A DNA stretch of 64,000 nt from Saccharothrix sp. HUAS TT1 (GCF_040744945.1 NZ_CP160453.1:6882001-6946000); one strand, 5' to 3'. Shown: positions 9,839 to 18,589, counted from the stretch's first letter. Made by a program: numbers and translations. Notes: generated by a model not told the origin, from the letters alone.

Positions 9839-10804
9839 TCAGACCAGGCCGCGCCGGGACGCCTGGACACCGGCCTGGAAGCGCGTCGTGGCGCCGAGTT
9901 CGTCCAGCAGCGCGGCCATCCGCCGGGTCATCGTCCGCTGGGTCAGGCCGAGCGAGCGCATGATCGCGGCGTCCTTCATGCCCACGGCGAGCAGCGTCAG
10001 CAGCTCCCGGTCCCGGTGGGCGCCGCGCAGCGCCGTGCCGATCGGGGTCGCCCGTTCCCACAGCAGGTCGAAGCAGGCGACCAGCGCGTCCAGCAGCGGG
10101 GAGCGGTGCACGAGGATGCGCACGCCGGTCTCCGACGCCTCGAAGCTGAGCGGGATCAACGCCGTGCGCCGGTCCGCGATCATCATCTTCATCCGCACGT
10201 CCGGCAGGGCCCGGGCGTCCTCGCCCGCCTCGACGTAGGCGGTGATCTCGGCCAGGCGGTTCGCGTCGTCCAGGACGGGCAGGTGGTAGAGCGTGCGGTA
10301 GGCCACCCCGCGCCGCAGCGCCTGCATCTCGGCGGCGTTGTGCTCCGGGGCGCCGCCCAGGTACGGCGGGCAGTCGATGAGCAGCACCTCCTCCCGCGCG
10401 GTGGACTGGAGCTGGGCGATGTGGTGGCGCACGGCGGGCCCGCCCTCGATCAGCTCGACCAGGTCGCCGGGTTCGCCGCGCGGCGCGTCCTCGTACTCCG
10501 CCGCGAGCCCGTGGGCCACCGCGCGCAGCCGGTCGAGATCCTGGGTCCGGCGCAGCGCCAGGGCGTCGAGGGCCACCTGCGGCGGCGCGGACACGTAGCG
10601 GGCCGGGCGGCCGGCGAGCTTGGTGACCAGGCCCGCCGCGCTCAGGGTGGCCAGCGCCCGGGAGACCCGCCCGGCGGGCAGGTCGAGCGCCGCGGCGAGC
10701 GCGCCCGCGTCGACCCGCGGTCGGCGCAGCAGCCGCAGGTAGACCGCGCCCTCGGTCGGTCCCAGCCCGACCGGTTCGAGGAACCCTGGGTCGACGGCGT
10801 CCAC
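9839..10804 (-). CDS. TrmB-like/LuxR-type dual HTH transcriptional regulator
   Basis: 321-residue cytoplasmic DNA-binding protein. The N-terminal 75 residues (GLGPTEGAVYLRLLRRPRVDAGALAAAL...) form a TrmB-type winged helix. A middle region (about 100-250) is like the phospholipase-D-like effector domain of TrmB-family proteins. The C-terminal 60 residues (LLTLLAVGMKDAAIMRSLGLTQRTMTRRMAALL) are a LuxR-like HTH. This architecture is common in actinomycetes. The gene diverges from the next HTH gene and lies between the two protease genes that share an upstream element, making it a candidate for their regulation; that link is inference. Confidence 0.78.
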   Translation of the reverse strand: MDAVDPGFLEPVGLGPTEGAVYLRLLRRPRVDAGALAAALDLPAGRVSRALATLSAAGLVTKLAGRPARYVSAPPQVALDALALRRTQDLDRLRAVAHGLAAEYEDAPRGEPGDLVELIEGGPAVRHHIAQLQSTAREEVLLIDCPPYLGGAPEHNAAEMQALRRGVAYRTLYHLPVLDDANRLAEITAYVEAGEDARALPDVRMKMMIADRRTALIPLSFEASETGVRILVHRSPLLDALVACFDLLWERATPIGTALRGAHRDRELLTLLAVGMKDAAIMRSLGLTQRTMTRRMAALLDELGATTRFQAGVQASRRGLV

Positions 10805-10921
10805 CCGCGCAGTCTAGGCGGCCAGGTGTGGCCACCGGCCAGTTCTGCCCTTTTCCGCAGGTGGGAGGCGGACTAGCTTCGGCCGTCAGGCGTCAGGCGG
10901 AAGAACGGCGGACGGACGACG

Positions 10922-11824
10922 ATGAACAGAGAAGTTCGGCAACTCCTGCGCACCGGCCCGTTCGAGGTGGCGCTCGACGCGGCCATCGAGGCTTCCGGGC
11001 TCACCCTGGACCGGCTGTGCAGCAGGCTGGCCGACCGAGGTGTGATCGTGAGCCGCACCTCCCTCTCGTACTGGCGGCACGGCCGCAGCCGACCCGAGCG
11101 CGCCGCGTCGCTGACCGCCCTGAGCCGGCTGGAGGAAATCCTCGGGCTGCCCGCGGCGTCGCTGGTCGTGCTGCTGGGCGCCCGCCGGCCGCGGGGCCGC
11201 ACACCGCGTCGCGCGCCCGGGACGCTCTCGCGGCGCGAGCTGTGGCCGTCGTGCGGGCCGCTGCTGAACGGCCTGGACGTGTCGTCCGACCGGCGGCTGG
11301 ACCTGCTGAGCGTCAACGACGCGGTGGTCGTGGACGAGCGCACCGGTGAGCGCCGGCAGCGCTGCCGGCTGGTGGTGCGCGCCGCGGCCGACCGCGTGGA
11401 CCGCCACCTGGTGTGCCACGAGATCGACGACCCCGCGTTCCCGGCGCCGAGGTTGACCGGGGTGGCGCACGCGCGGCGGGGCCGGGTGCGCCGGGACGAG
11501 GCGGGCCGGTCGCTGGTCGCGGAGTTCCTGTTCGACCGACCGCTCGACCGCGGCGAGCACACCGTGCTGGAGTACGAGCTGAGCCTGCCGGACGGGCTGC
11601 CGCTGGACCACTTCTACCGGCGGTTCAGCCGCCCGGTCGGCCTGTACACGGTGCAGCTGCGGTTCGCGGGCCGGCCGCCGGGACTGGTGCGCCGCTACGA
11701 CAAGGCCGGCCTGCGCGGCCCGGAGCGCCACGTCGAAGACCTCTGGCTGGGCGCGGCGGGCACCACGGCGCTGGTGGTCCCGGCGGTGCGACCGGGCACC
11801 GTCGGCGTCCGGTGGGAGTGGTGA
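10922..11824 (+). CDS. XRE-like HTH protein with uncharacterised C-terminal beta domain
   Basis: 300-residue protein. Residues 1-85 read as a Cro/XRE-like helix-turn-helix (LTLDRLCSRLADRGVIVSRTSLSYWRHGRSRPER followed by LTALSRLEEILGLP). A basic linker (ARRPRGRTPRRAPG) leads to a beta-rich region of about 180 residues containing NDAVVVDE, LVVRAAADRVDR and YELSLPDGLPLDHFYRRFSRPVGLYTVQLRF. I do not recognise that domain. ATG at 10922 follows a purine-rich stretch. It is directly upstream of the S8-S1 protease gene and divergent from the TrmB-like regulator, so a local regulatory role is plausible. Confidence 0.7.
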   Translation: MNREVRQLLRTGPFEVALDAAIEASGLTLDRLCSRLADRGVIVSRTSLSYWRHGRSRPERAASLTALSRLEEILGLPAASLVVLLGARRPRGRTPRRAPGTLSRRELWPSCGPLLNGLDVSSDRRLDLLSVNDAVVVDERTGERRQRCRLVVRAAADRVDRHLVCHEIDDPAFPAPRLTGVAHARRGRVRRDEAGRSLVAEFLFDRPLDRGEHTVLEYELSLPDGLPLDHFYRRFSRPVGLYTVQLRFAGRPPGLVRRYDKAGLRGPERHVEDLWLGAAGTTALVVPAVRPGTVGVRWEW

Positions 11825-11839
11825 GGGGGAACCGGTCGT

Positions 11840-11946
11840 AAAACTGTTCCGCGAAACCCCCTCCGACCTGCGCTTTCCTCGTGGAGGAGATCGCCGGACG
11901 GACCGGTAACGCAGCACTTCGGGCAGTGGTCGCCGCCGACTAGTTT
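11840..11946 (+). promoter_or_regulatory. Conserved promoter/operator region of the S8-S1 protease gene (copy 2)
   Basis: Partner of 8391-8497. AAAACTGTT, CTCCGACCTG, GGTAAC, CTTCGGG and CTAGTTT occur at the same relative positions as in copy 1. TTCGGG (11918-11923) and TAGTTT (11941-11946) are 17 bases apart. The start codon lies 54 bases downstream, against 49 in copy 1. Confidence 0.55.
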
Positions 11947-12000
11947 CCGGTTTCCACGCTCCGGGCCGACACCGGTCCGGAGCCGGAGAAGGAGTGATCA

Positions 12001-14817
12001 ATGCCCTGCACATCCCGATCGCTGCCTGCCGCGGTCGCCGCGCTGGTGGTGTTGGCCCTCGCGGCGCTCGCACCGCCCGCGTGGGCGGCCGAGCCGGAGG
12101 GCGAGGTCCGCGTCGCGGCGAAGAACCCCGTTCCCGGTGTGTACGTCGTCAAGCTGAAGGACCGCCCGGACGTCGGCGCCACCGCGAGGTCCCTGAACAG
12201 CCGCTACGGCGGCACCACGACGCACGTGCTGGAAAAGGTCATGCGCGGCTTCGTGGTGGAGGACCTGACCGAGCGGCAGGCCCGCCGCCTGGCGGCCGCC
12301 CCCGAGGTCGACTCGGTGGTCCAGTCGGGCACCGCCCGCGCCGCCGACGTCCAGGACAACCCGCCCAACTGGGGCCTGGACCGCGTCGACCAGCGCGACC
12401 TGCCGCTGAACCGGAAGTACGACTACCCGGCCGGCGCGGGCGCCGGGGCGAACATCTACGTCGTCGACACCGGCATCCGGTACACGCACCAGGAGTTCGA
12501 GGGCCGCGCGAAGTTCGCCGCCGACTTCGTCGTCCCCCCGACCAACGGCAACGACTGCGACTCCGCCAAGCAGGGCCACGGCACCCACGTGGCGGGCATC
12601 GCCGCGGGCAAGACCCGCGGCGTGGCCAAGAAGGCGGCGCTGTGGTCGGTGCGCATCCTGGGCTGCCAGTCCACCGGCAAGGACAGCGACATCGTCGTGG
12701 CCGCCGAGTGGATCGCCAAGAACGCGGTCAAGCCGGCCGTGGTGAACATGAGCGTGTACGCCGACGACCCGTCGGTGGGCGTCGAGGCGATCCGGGGCGC
12801 GATCGCCTCCGGCGTGCAGTGGTCCCTGATCACGGGCAACAACGGCGGCAACTCGTGCGACTACGGGCCGGGCAGCCGGGTCGAGACCGGGGTGCGGGTG
12901 GCGAACTCGACCAGCTCCGACCAGCGCGCGGGCGACTCGAACGACGGACCGTGCACGGACCTGTTCGCGCCGGGGTCCTCCATCGACTCCTCGGTCAACA
13001 CCTCCGACACCTCCTACGGCCAGAAGTCGGGCACGTCCATGGCGGCGCCGCACGTGGCGGGCGCGATGGCGCTGCGGCTGGGCGAGCAGCCGTCCGCCAC
13101 GCCGGAGGCCCTGAAGAAGTGGGTGGTCGACAACGCCACCACGGGCAAGATGACCAACATCCGCTCCGGCACGCCGAACCGCCTCCTGCACGTGCCGGTC
13201 GCGGCGCAGCCCGTCAACGACTTCTCGATCGCGTCCACCCCGTCGTCGGTGAGCGTGGACCCGGGCGCCTCGGCGGTCACCACGATCTCCACGGCGGTCA
13301 CCCGCGGATCGGCGCAGAACGTGGCGCTGTCGGCCACCGGCCTGCCGGCGGGCGTCACGGCCGCGTTCGAGCCGTCGTCGGTCACGGCAGGCGGCTCGGC
13401 GGAGCTGACGCTCACCGCGGCGGCGAACGCGAGCCCGGGCAGTTACCGCGTCACCGTGACCGGCAAGGGCGCCGACGCCACGCGGAGCACCGAGGTGGCG
13501 CTGACCGTCAACGGGGAGGTTCCCGACGACTTCGCCCTCACCACCACCCCGTCGAGCGGGACCGTGGCGGTGGGCTCCTCGGTGTCGACCACGGTGGGCG
13601 CGTCCGCGGTCACCGGTGAGACCGGCGCCGCCGTCATCGGCGGCACGCCCGCCACGGTCGCGAAGTACCCGTTCATCATCTCCCAGCACCGGACCGGCGG
13701 CGCCCGTCCGGCCGAGCAGTCGTGCACCGGCTCGGTGGTGGCCAAGCGCGCGGTGCTGATCGCCGCGCACTGCAAGTTCTCCCAGGGTGACCCGAAGTAC
13801 CTGGTGTACGGTCGCGACGACCTCGCGGACACCGGCGCCGGCGCCCGCGTCGAGATCGAGGAGTACCGCGTCCACCCGAGCTACAACCCCAACGACGGCT
13901 GGCGCACCGGTTTCGACGTCGCGGTGATCTTCACCAAGACCGACATCCCCACCCCCGCGGGCATGGCCTACCCGGCCGTCGCCCGCTCCGGCGACTCCCT
14001 GCCGCTGGGCACCCGGGGCGTCGCGATCGGCTACGGCAAGACCGACTCCCAGGACGCCCAGCGCAACAGCAGGCTGTGGGAGACCGTCCTGCCCACCGTG
14101 GACGACCAGAACTGCCGCAACATCAACGGTCAGTTCGACGCCCGCTACATGTTCTGCGACGGTTACGGGACCGGGGAAACCGGGCTGTGCCAAGGGGATT
14201 CGGGGGGACCGTACTACCACAACGGCAAGGTCTGGGGCGTTTTCTCGTGGCTGCGCACCGACTGCGCCTCCTACAACGCCCACGGCAAGCTGTGGGGCGT
14301 CATGGGCGACTGGGTCCACGAACAGCTCGGGGGCACCCCGCCGACCGGTGACATCGCACTGTCCGCCACCGGTTTGCCCACCGGTGCCACGGCGGCCTTC
14401 AGCCCGTCTTCGATCGGTGTCGGGGGCAGCGCCACCCTCACCATCAGCACCTCGGCGTCCACCCCGATCGGTGAACACCGCATCACGGTCAGCGGAACGC
14501 GCGGCACCGTCACCCGGCAGACCACGTACACCCTGACCGTCACCGGCGGCAGCGCCACCCTGTCCATCGCCGACCCCGGCACTCAGACCAGCGTCCGGGG
14601 CAAGCCGGTCACCCTGCAGGTGAGGGCCACGGGCGGCAGCGGAGGTTATCGCTTCACCGCAACCGGCCTGCCCGCCGGCCTGACCGTCAACGCGGCCACC
14701 GGGCTGATCAGCGGCACCCCTACCACGTGGGCGAACTACCGCCCGACGGTGACCGTGACCGACAGCTCCGGGGGTCGGGCGCAGGTGTCGTTCTACTGGT
14801 TCGTGTTCCCCAACTAG
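12001..14817 (+). CDS. Secreted S8 protease with a nested S1 trypsin domain and Ig-like repeats
   Basis: 938-residue two-protease polypeptide. In order: signal peptide (1-29), I9-type propeptide (about 44-115), and a proteinase-K-like S8 domain with Asp156 (VVDTGI), His193 (GHGTHVAG) and Ser346 (SGTSMAAPH). A beta-sandwich repeat follows at 407-503. A second copy starts at 510 but is interrupted at about 543 by a complete chymotrypsin-fold domain: VIGG at 545, His590 in AAHC, Asp639, and Ser734 in CQGDSGGP. The repeat then resumes at 784-849 with DIALSATGLPTG, which matches the second half of repeat 1. An Ig-like domain (850-938) ends the protein. Both triads are intact. A strong terminator follows. 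Probably an extracellular degradative enzyme; the nested layout is unusual. Confidence 0.92.
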   Translation: MPCTSRSLPAAVAALVVLALAALAPPAWAAEPEGEVRVAAKNPVPGVYVVKLKDRPDVGATARSLNSRYGGTTTHVLEKVMRGFVVEDLTERQARRLAAAPEVDSVVQSGTARAADVQDNPPNWGLDRVDQRDLPLNRKYDYPAGAGAGANIYVVDTGIRYTHQEFEGRAKFAADFVVPPTNGNDCDSAKQGHGTHVAGIAAGKTRGVAKKAALWSVRILGCQSTGKDSDIVVAAEWIAKNAVKPAVVNMSVYADDPSVGVEAIRGAIASGVQWSLITGNNGGNSCDYGPGSRVETGVRVANSTSSDQRAGDSNDGPCTDLFAPGSSIDSSVNTSDTSYGQKSGTSMAAPHVAGAMALRLGEQPSATPEALKKWVVDNATTGKMTNIRSGTPNRLLHVPVAAQPVNDFSIASTPSSVSVDPGASAVTTISTAVTRGSAQNVALSATGLPAGVTAAFEPSSVTAGGSAELTLTAAANASPGSYRVTVTGKGADATRSTEVALTVNGEVPDDFALTTTPSSGTVAVGSSVSTTVGASAVTGETGAAVIGGTPATVAKYPFIISQHRTGGARPAEQSCTGSVVAKRAVLIAAHCKFSQGDPKYLVYGRDDLADTGAGARVEIEEYRVHPSYNPNDGWRTGFDVAVIFTKTDIPTPAGMAYPAVARSGDSLPLGTRGVAIGYGKTDSQDAQRNSRLWETVLPTVDDQNCRNINGQFDARYMFCDGYGTGETGLCQGDSGGPYYHNGKVWGVFSWLRTDCASYNAHGKLWGVMGDWVHEQLGGTPPTGDIALSATGLPTGATAAFSPSSIGVGGSATLTISTSASTPIGEHRITVSGTRGTVTRQTTYTLTVTGGSATLSIADPGTQTSVRGKPVTLQVRATGGSGGYRFTATGLPAGLTVNAATGLISGTPTTWANYRPTVTVTDSSGGRAQVSFYWFVFPN

Positions 14818-15146
14818 GGTCGCTCGGCGTAGCGGGTGGTCGGGCTGGTTGAGGCAGCGTTCGGCCACGTCGCGCTGATCGGCGGTCGCCCGCCCCGTGG
14901 GCACAGGGCCACGGGGCGGGCGATCAGGTCCGTGCTTTCGGGACAGGTGAACCCGATGCGCCCGGCCTGCCTTGTCGACTCGGTGGGCACGGACAACGCC
15001 GGAGCAGGCCGGTTCGGGCAACCACCAGCACGGTGAACGGCTCGACGGCGATGTGCCTGCCGAAATTCCGTGGATGTTGTAGAACTGCCCGTGCCGATGT
15101 AGGGCGTGGAGCAGGTGCTGTTTCGGATGAGGGCAGGTAGAAGGTC
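14818..15146. other. Intergenic region after the S8-S1 protease gene
   Basis: Contains the terminator hairpin at 14886-14923. The remaining bases up to the GTG at 15147 show no credible gene. AGGTAGAAGG just before 15147 is the likely ribosome site of the next gene. Confidence 0.5.
14886..14923 (+). terminator. Terminator hairpin after the S8-S1 protease gene
   Basis: Arms TCGCCCGCCCCGTGG and CCACGGGGCGGGCGA pair perfectly over 15 bases with an eight-base loop, about 70 bases after the stop codon. Confidence 0.8.
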
Positions 15147-15830
15147 GTGGTGGCAGGAGAGAGCGGTGACCCGGAGGTGCGTCCGTGGCGGTCCGACGCG
15201 GTGTGGACGTCGGTGGCCACCGAACTGCGGGGTCATCTGGAACGTGGGCTCGGCGGTCTGCTCACCGAGGACGTGGTGCGGTTCGCCACCGCACGGGCTC
15301 TGGTAGCAGCAGGTGTGGACGCGGCGATGTTGCGGGTTGAGGCGCCGCACCCGGCGCTGAAGGGCTCGCGGATCGACCTGGTGGTCGGACGGCCCTCGCC
15401 CGTGGCGCTGATCGAGTTGAAGTTCCCTCGGGAGCCGAACGAGGTGAACGCGGCGTGGACCATGGCCTTGGGCGAAGTCCTGAAGGACTTCTACCGGCTG
15501 GCCGCCTACCCCGGCGGGATCGACCGGATCTTCGTCTACGTCGAGGGAACCCGCCTGCGCAGGTACATGGCCGGTGCCGCGCAGCGCTACGGAGTCGACC
15601 TGGACACCGACACGGTCGCACTCACCCCTGCCTCCACCGCCGGACTACCCGCCACAGCCCTCGGGATCATCGGCCCCGACCTGGCCCGCCACCACGTCAC
15701 GGCGACCCGCCTCTCAGTCATCCCCATCGACGACACCTTGCGCCTGGCCGTCTACCACGTCCACCCGCTCACCACCGCGCCGCAGACCCTGCCGAGTTCC
15801 CCCGCCACGAAGGAGGGTGCGAGCCGCTAG
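15147..15830 (+). CDS. Hypothetical protein with PD-(D/E)XK nuclease-like core
   Basis: 227 residues, cytoplasmic, no signal peptide. The middle contains GSRIDLVVGRPSPVALIELKFPR (about residues 70-95). The Asp, then ExK after a hydrophobic strand, match the D-...-ExK active-site pattern of restriction-like nucleases. An N-terminal helix pair (LERGLGGLLTEDVVRFATARALVAAG) precedes it and a variable C-terminal part follows. GTG start with AGGTAGAAGG upstream. No methyltransferase or helicase partner is nearby. It could be a stand-alone DNA-cleaving or DNA-repair protein, or a non-catalytic homologue; I cannot name the family. Confidence 0.6.
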   Translation: MVAGESGDPEVRPWRSDAVWTSVATELRGHLERGLGGLLTEDVVRFATARALVAAGVDAAMLRVEAPHPALKGSRIDLVVGRPSPVALIELKFPREPNEVNAAWTMALGEVLKDFYRLAAYPGGIDRIFVYVEGTRLRRYMAGAAQRYGVDLDTDTVALTPASTAGLPATALGIIGPDLARHHVTATRLSVIPIDDTLRLAVYHVHPLTTAPQTLPSSPATKEGASR

Positions 15831-16333
15831 GTCCTCGGCTTGGCCGCGGCCTCGGTCGGATACGTCGAAAGGAGCTTCCCGGGCACCGCCTCGACCGCAG
15901 GACTCCGCCGGCGGAGCGTGGTGGGCGTGGCACGTTGGAGTCACACGGTGGGAGGTTGGTGGGTGAGGGCGCGTCGGTGGTTGCCTGCGCTCGTGTCATC
16001 CGTAGTGGTCCGGTGTCGCTGTTGGCACCGCCGACGACCCAGCCTCCGACGTCCCGTTCCGGTGCCCAGCCGACTGGCTGAGCCGGGCGCCGAAGCGGGT
16101 GCGAGCCGTGCGGATGAGGTGTTGTCAGAACGACGAAGGCGCTGGCCACGGCTGGAGCGACCAGTTCTCCGCCTCGCCGGCCACGCGGTGCTGATCGGCG
16201 CGGCTCTGTGGCGCACTGATCACCGGCCCGCAGACGATGGTCCGTCCACGAGCCGGTGACTTGCCGTTCTCGGTCACGCTGGATCGGAGCCGAGGGCCAC
16301 GTCAAACCGGCCTGGCGATCCGTCGGGCGCCGA
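15831..16333. other. Intergenic stretch without recognisable gene
   Basis: About 500 bases between the nuclease-like gene and the 3' end of a leftward secreted-protein gene. Short open frames exist on both strands, but none has a credible start, ribosome site or recognisable domain. It may be remnant DNA; I see no terminal repeats or transposase motifs. Confidence 0.4.
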
Positions 16334-16804
16334 TCAGCCGTAGCTGACGTAGCAGTTCACGCCGTCCGACTCCCTGTAGCAGTGCGCGTTCTCGTGATCC
16401 TGGATCTTCGTGTAGACGTTCGCACCGAGCCGCCGCCACGATCCGTGCATGTTCAGCCAGTACGCCTCGTGCTGGAGCGTGAACGCGTCGGTGTCGTTCC
16501 ACACCGTCCAGCTGTAGGTCCTGCCGTTCATGCTGGCCGTACGGCAGTTGCCACCCGGGCTCACGTGGTTCCAGGTGTTCCCACCGCCCCAGTTCCAGAT
16601 CGCGCAGTTGCCCCCGTACCCGGCGTTGTAGTTGCGGATGTCCTTCGCGATGACCAGGTTCTGGATGCTGTCGTGCCGGATCACGTCTCCGCCGACCACC
16701 AAGACCTGCTGCTCCTCCGAGACCGGCGCGGCGACCGCGACGGACGTGCTCGCCAAGCTCAGGAGCACACCCAGAGCAGCGGCGAATACGACACGTGCCC
16801 TCAT
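16334..16804 (-). CDS. Small secreted cysteine-containing protein of unknown function
   Basis: 156 residues with a clear signal peptide (MRARVVFAAALGVLLSLASTSVAVA, cleavage near APVSEE). The mature part is rich in Asn, Gly and Trp, with four cysteines (GGNCAIW, GGNCRTA, HCYRE, NCYVS) that probably form two disulfides, and aromatic motifs such as SWTVWNDTDAFTLQHEAYW. ATG has a GGAGGGCA site immediately upstream. Frames extending further upstream are antisense to the next gene and were rejected. I do not recognise the family; a secreted lectin- or inhibitor-like fold is possible. Confidence 0.75.
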   Translation of the reverse strand: MRARVVFAAALGVLLSLASTSVAVAAPVSEEQQVLVVGGDVIRHDSIQNLVIAKDIRNYNAGYGGNCAIWNWGGGNTWNHVSPGGNCRTASMNGRTYSWTVWNDTDAFTLQHEAYWLNMHGSWRRLGANVYTKIQDHENAHCYRESDGVNCYVSYG

Positions 16805-17038
16805 TGCCCTCCGTTCATGGATATGTGAAAAATGGCGGGATCGAGCCGGGAACTTCGGCTCACGACCAGTGTGGCTCCACGGTTCGGCGTCACACCATTG
16901 GCGGTTCCGCCATGCAGGAACCGCCACGCCGATGGGTGCTCTCACGAGCGTTCCACTTGACGAACGCGACTCCAGCGACGAAGCGTGCTGCCCTGTGCGC
17001 CGTCGGCGGTTGTCGGGGTGGTCTGGTAGATAGGGGGC

Positions 17039-17470
17039 ATGTTCCGCGACTTCAACTTCAAGCTGCTGGTCATCGACAAGCTCATGTACCAGGACAAGGT
17101 GATCCAGCCCAGCTTCCGGATCGCCGACGTCCTGCACGCCAAGGGCGCCACCGGCGACCTGTGGAAGTACCTGTACGAGCAGGACCTGCTGTACACCGTC
17201 CTCGAAGAAGCCCGCCAGTACTTCACCGACTTGGAGATCACCACCGAGCAACTGGCCACTGTGGATGAACTGACCACCGACGGCGGCTTGGAGGTCTACC
17301 ACCAGTGCGCCCCGTTCTGGGACGGGGAGGACGACCTCTTCGACGTCACCTCACTGGACGACCTCGCCCTGCTGCCGAACCTCCGCGTGATCCACGGCGG
17401 CGACGAGGCCATGATGGCCGCTCCCGGTGCCGAGGACATCCTCAAGGCCCGAGGGATCGCAGTCGGATGA
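17039..17470 (+). CDS. Conserved hypothetical protein (DUF6892-like)
   Basis: 143-residue acidic cytoplasmic protein beginning MFRDFNFKLLVIDKLMYQDKVIQPSF. It has alternating helices and ends in a short leucine-rich stretch (LDDLALLPNLRVIHGGDEA). The opening resembles the DUF6892 family of small bacterial proteins; this is from memory and moderately sure. ATG with a GGGGG-rich ribosome site. It diverges from the secreted protein at 16334-16804 across a 234-base promoter region. No function can be assigned. Confidence 0.62.
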   Translation: MFRDFNFKLLVIDKLMYQDKVIQPSFRIADVLHAKGATGDLWKYLYEQDLLYTVLEEARQYFTDLEITTEQLATVDELTTDGGLEVYHQCAPFWDGEDDLFDVTSLDDLALLPNLRVIHGGDEAMMAAPGAEDILKARGIAVG

Positions 17471-17499
17471 AGTGATGCGGGGAGCCTGAGTTCGGGGCG

Positions 17500-17742
17500 T
17501 CAGGTCAGCAGTGCCAGGCGGTCGACGAGCCGGTCCAGCACGTCCTCCGGCCACGGGAACATCGGCGAGACCGGGGAGAGGTCGGCCAGGCTGTGCAGTC
17601 CGATCCAGAGCGACGTGGCGTCGGCGAACGGGTTGGTGCCGGCCGACCGTCCGGCGTCCGCGCAGCTCTGCACCGCGCGCACGAGCACGTCGAACACGTC
17701 GAGACCGATGGCCGCCGCGTCCTCAGCGGCACCGTCGCCACC
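17500..17742 (-). pseudogene. Remnant of a TetR-family regulator (C-terminal part)
   Basis: An open stretch of about 80 codons reads DVFDVLVRAVQSC...NPFADATSLWIGLHSLADL...FPWPEDVLDRLVDRLALL, the usual C-terminal ligand-domain ending of TetR regulators. An in-frame TGA at 17743-17745 precedes it and the N-terminal DNA-binding helix-turn-helix is missing. The upstream part abuts the broken SnoaL-like gene on the other strand. The arrangement looks like a divergent regulator/enzyme pair that lost its middle. Confidence 0.6.
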
Positions 17743-17798
17743 TCAGCCCCGCCCCCGTCCAGTTCGCCACCTCGGCTTTCGACGGGCGCGAGCATCGC

Positions 17799-18118
17799 GG
17801 CAACCACGGGACCCGGGTCGTTGGCGAGTGGGCCGCCGCCTGGAACACCAACTCGCCCGAGCGCATGGCAGCCCTGTTCACCGACACGGGCCGTTCCGCA
17901 CCGGCGACCGCGTCGCCGGTGCGGCGGGAGTTCTCCGGCACCGACATCGGCTCCTTCGCCGAGCACCTCCCGCCGGCAAGTCGTTCACCGTCCCGGTCCT
18001 GTCCCACTTCGAGATGAAGGGCGACAAGGTCCAGCGCTGCGAGGACTACTGCAACGTCGCAGACCTCCTTCGCCAGGTCGGCCTGCCCGCGGGGGTCTGG
18101 ACCCCGTCCACCACGTGA
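17799..18118 (+). pseudogene. Frameshifted SnoaL-like (NTF2-fold) gene
   Basis: Two pieces of one protein lie in different frames. The first reads TRVVGEWAAAWNTNSPERMAALFTDTG near 17811. The second reads SHFEMKGDKVQRCEDY and NVADLLRQVGLPAGVWTPS near 18000-18118. Both match the start and end of SnoaL-like/limonene-epoxide-hydrolase-fold proteins, and at least one frameshift separates them. It sits next to the truncated TetR gene, so both partners of a former pair are decayed. Confidence 0.6.
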
Positions 18119-18148
18119 GCGCCCTAAGGTGTCCCGCTGGAGGTCCCG

Positions 18149-18589
18149 TTGACAGAGATGTCCCCCGTCGAGGTCTGGCAGACCATCGACTTCTGGGCCG
18201 GTGTCCCCTGGCCGGCGTCCCGCGCCGACGCCCAGCGGATGGCGGTCGACCACCTCGGCTGGGCGATCGAGGTCGAGGACGGGCTGGGGTACCTGGTCAA
18301 CCCGGCCTTCACACCACCGGAGGTGTCCATGTCCGGCATCGACACCGTGTCGTTCGTGCGCTTCCTGGTCACGGACGTGGTCGCGAAGGAGACGCCGGCG
18401 ACGAGGGCCCTCCTCGGCGACCTCTTCACGCTGGCGGTGCGCGAAGGGGCGGCCCGACTGGGACCTCCGTCCATCAGGCGCGACCGCGGGCACACCGACG
18501 CGACCTGGGAGATGGGGCCTGCCCAGGTCACCATCACGCTGTCGTCGCGAGCGGTGGCGGTCCGGTTCCGCACCCCGGAAGGCCGGTGA
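18149..18589 (+). CDS. DUF6301-like protein
   Basis: 146-residue cytoplasmic protein starting MTEMSPVEVWQTIDFWAGVPWPASRADAQRMAVDHLGW, a pattern I associate with the actinobacterial DUF6301 family. It is encoded directly before, and overlaps by GTGA with, a TY-Chap-type gene. I start it at the TTG at 18149, read as Met; an ATG lies four codons later. Such pairs often occur near polymorphic-toxin or type VII secretion loci as immunity or chaperone components, but no toxin is visible here. Function unknown. Confidence 0.6.
   Translation: MTEMSPVEVWQTIDFWAGVPWPASRADAQRMAVDHLGWAIEVEDGLGYLVNPAFTPPEVSMSGIDTVSFVRFLVTDVVAKETPATRALLGDLFTLAVREGAARLGPPSIRRDRGHTDATWEMGPAQVTITLSSRAVAVRFRTPEGR

Noticed and set aside
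7710..10835. Long leftward open frame of more than 1000 codons across kdpC, the M23 gene and a regulator gene
   Set aside because: It is antisense to well-supported genes, has low-complexity Arg/Gly/Ala composition, and arises from the GC-rich codon pattern.
15840..16259. Possible small gene on the plus strand
   Set aside because: Arg/Trp-rich composition, no ribosome site and no recognisable domain.
16334..17302. Longer N-terminal extension of the secreted cysteine-containing protein
   Set aside because: The extension is antisense to the DUF6892-like gene. The ATG at 16804 has a strong ribosome site and begins a clear signal peptide.
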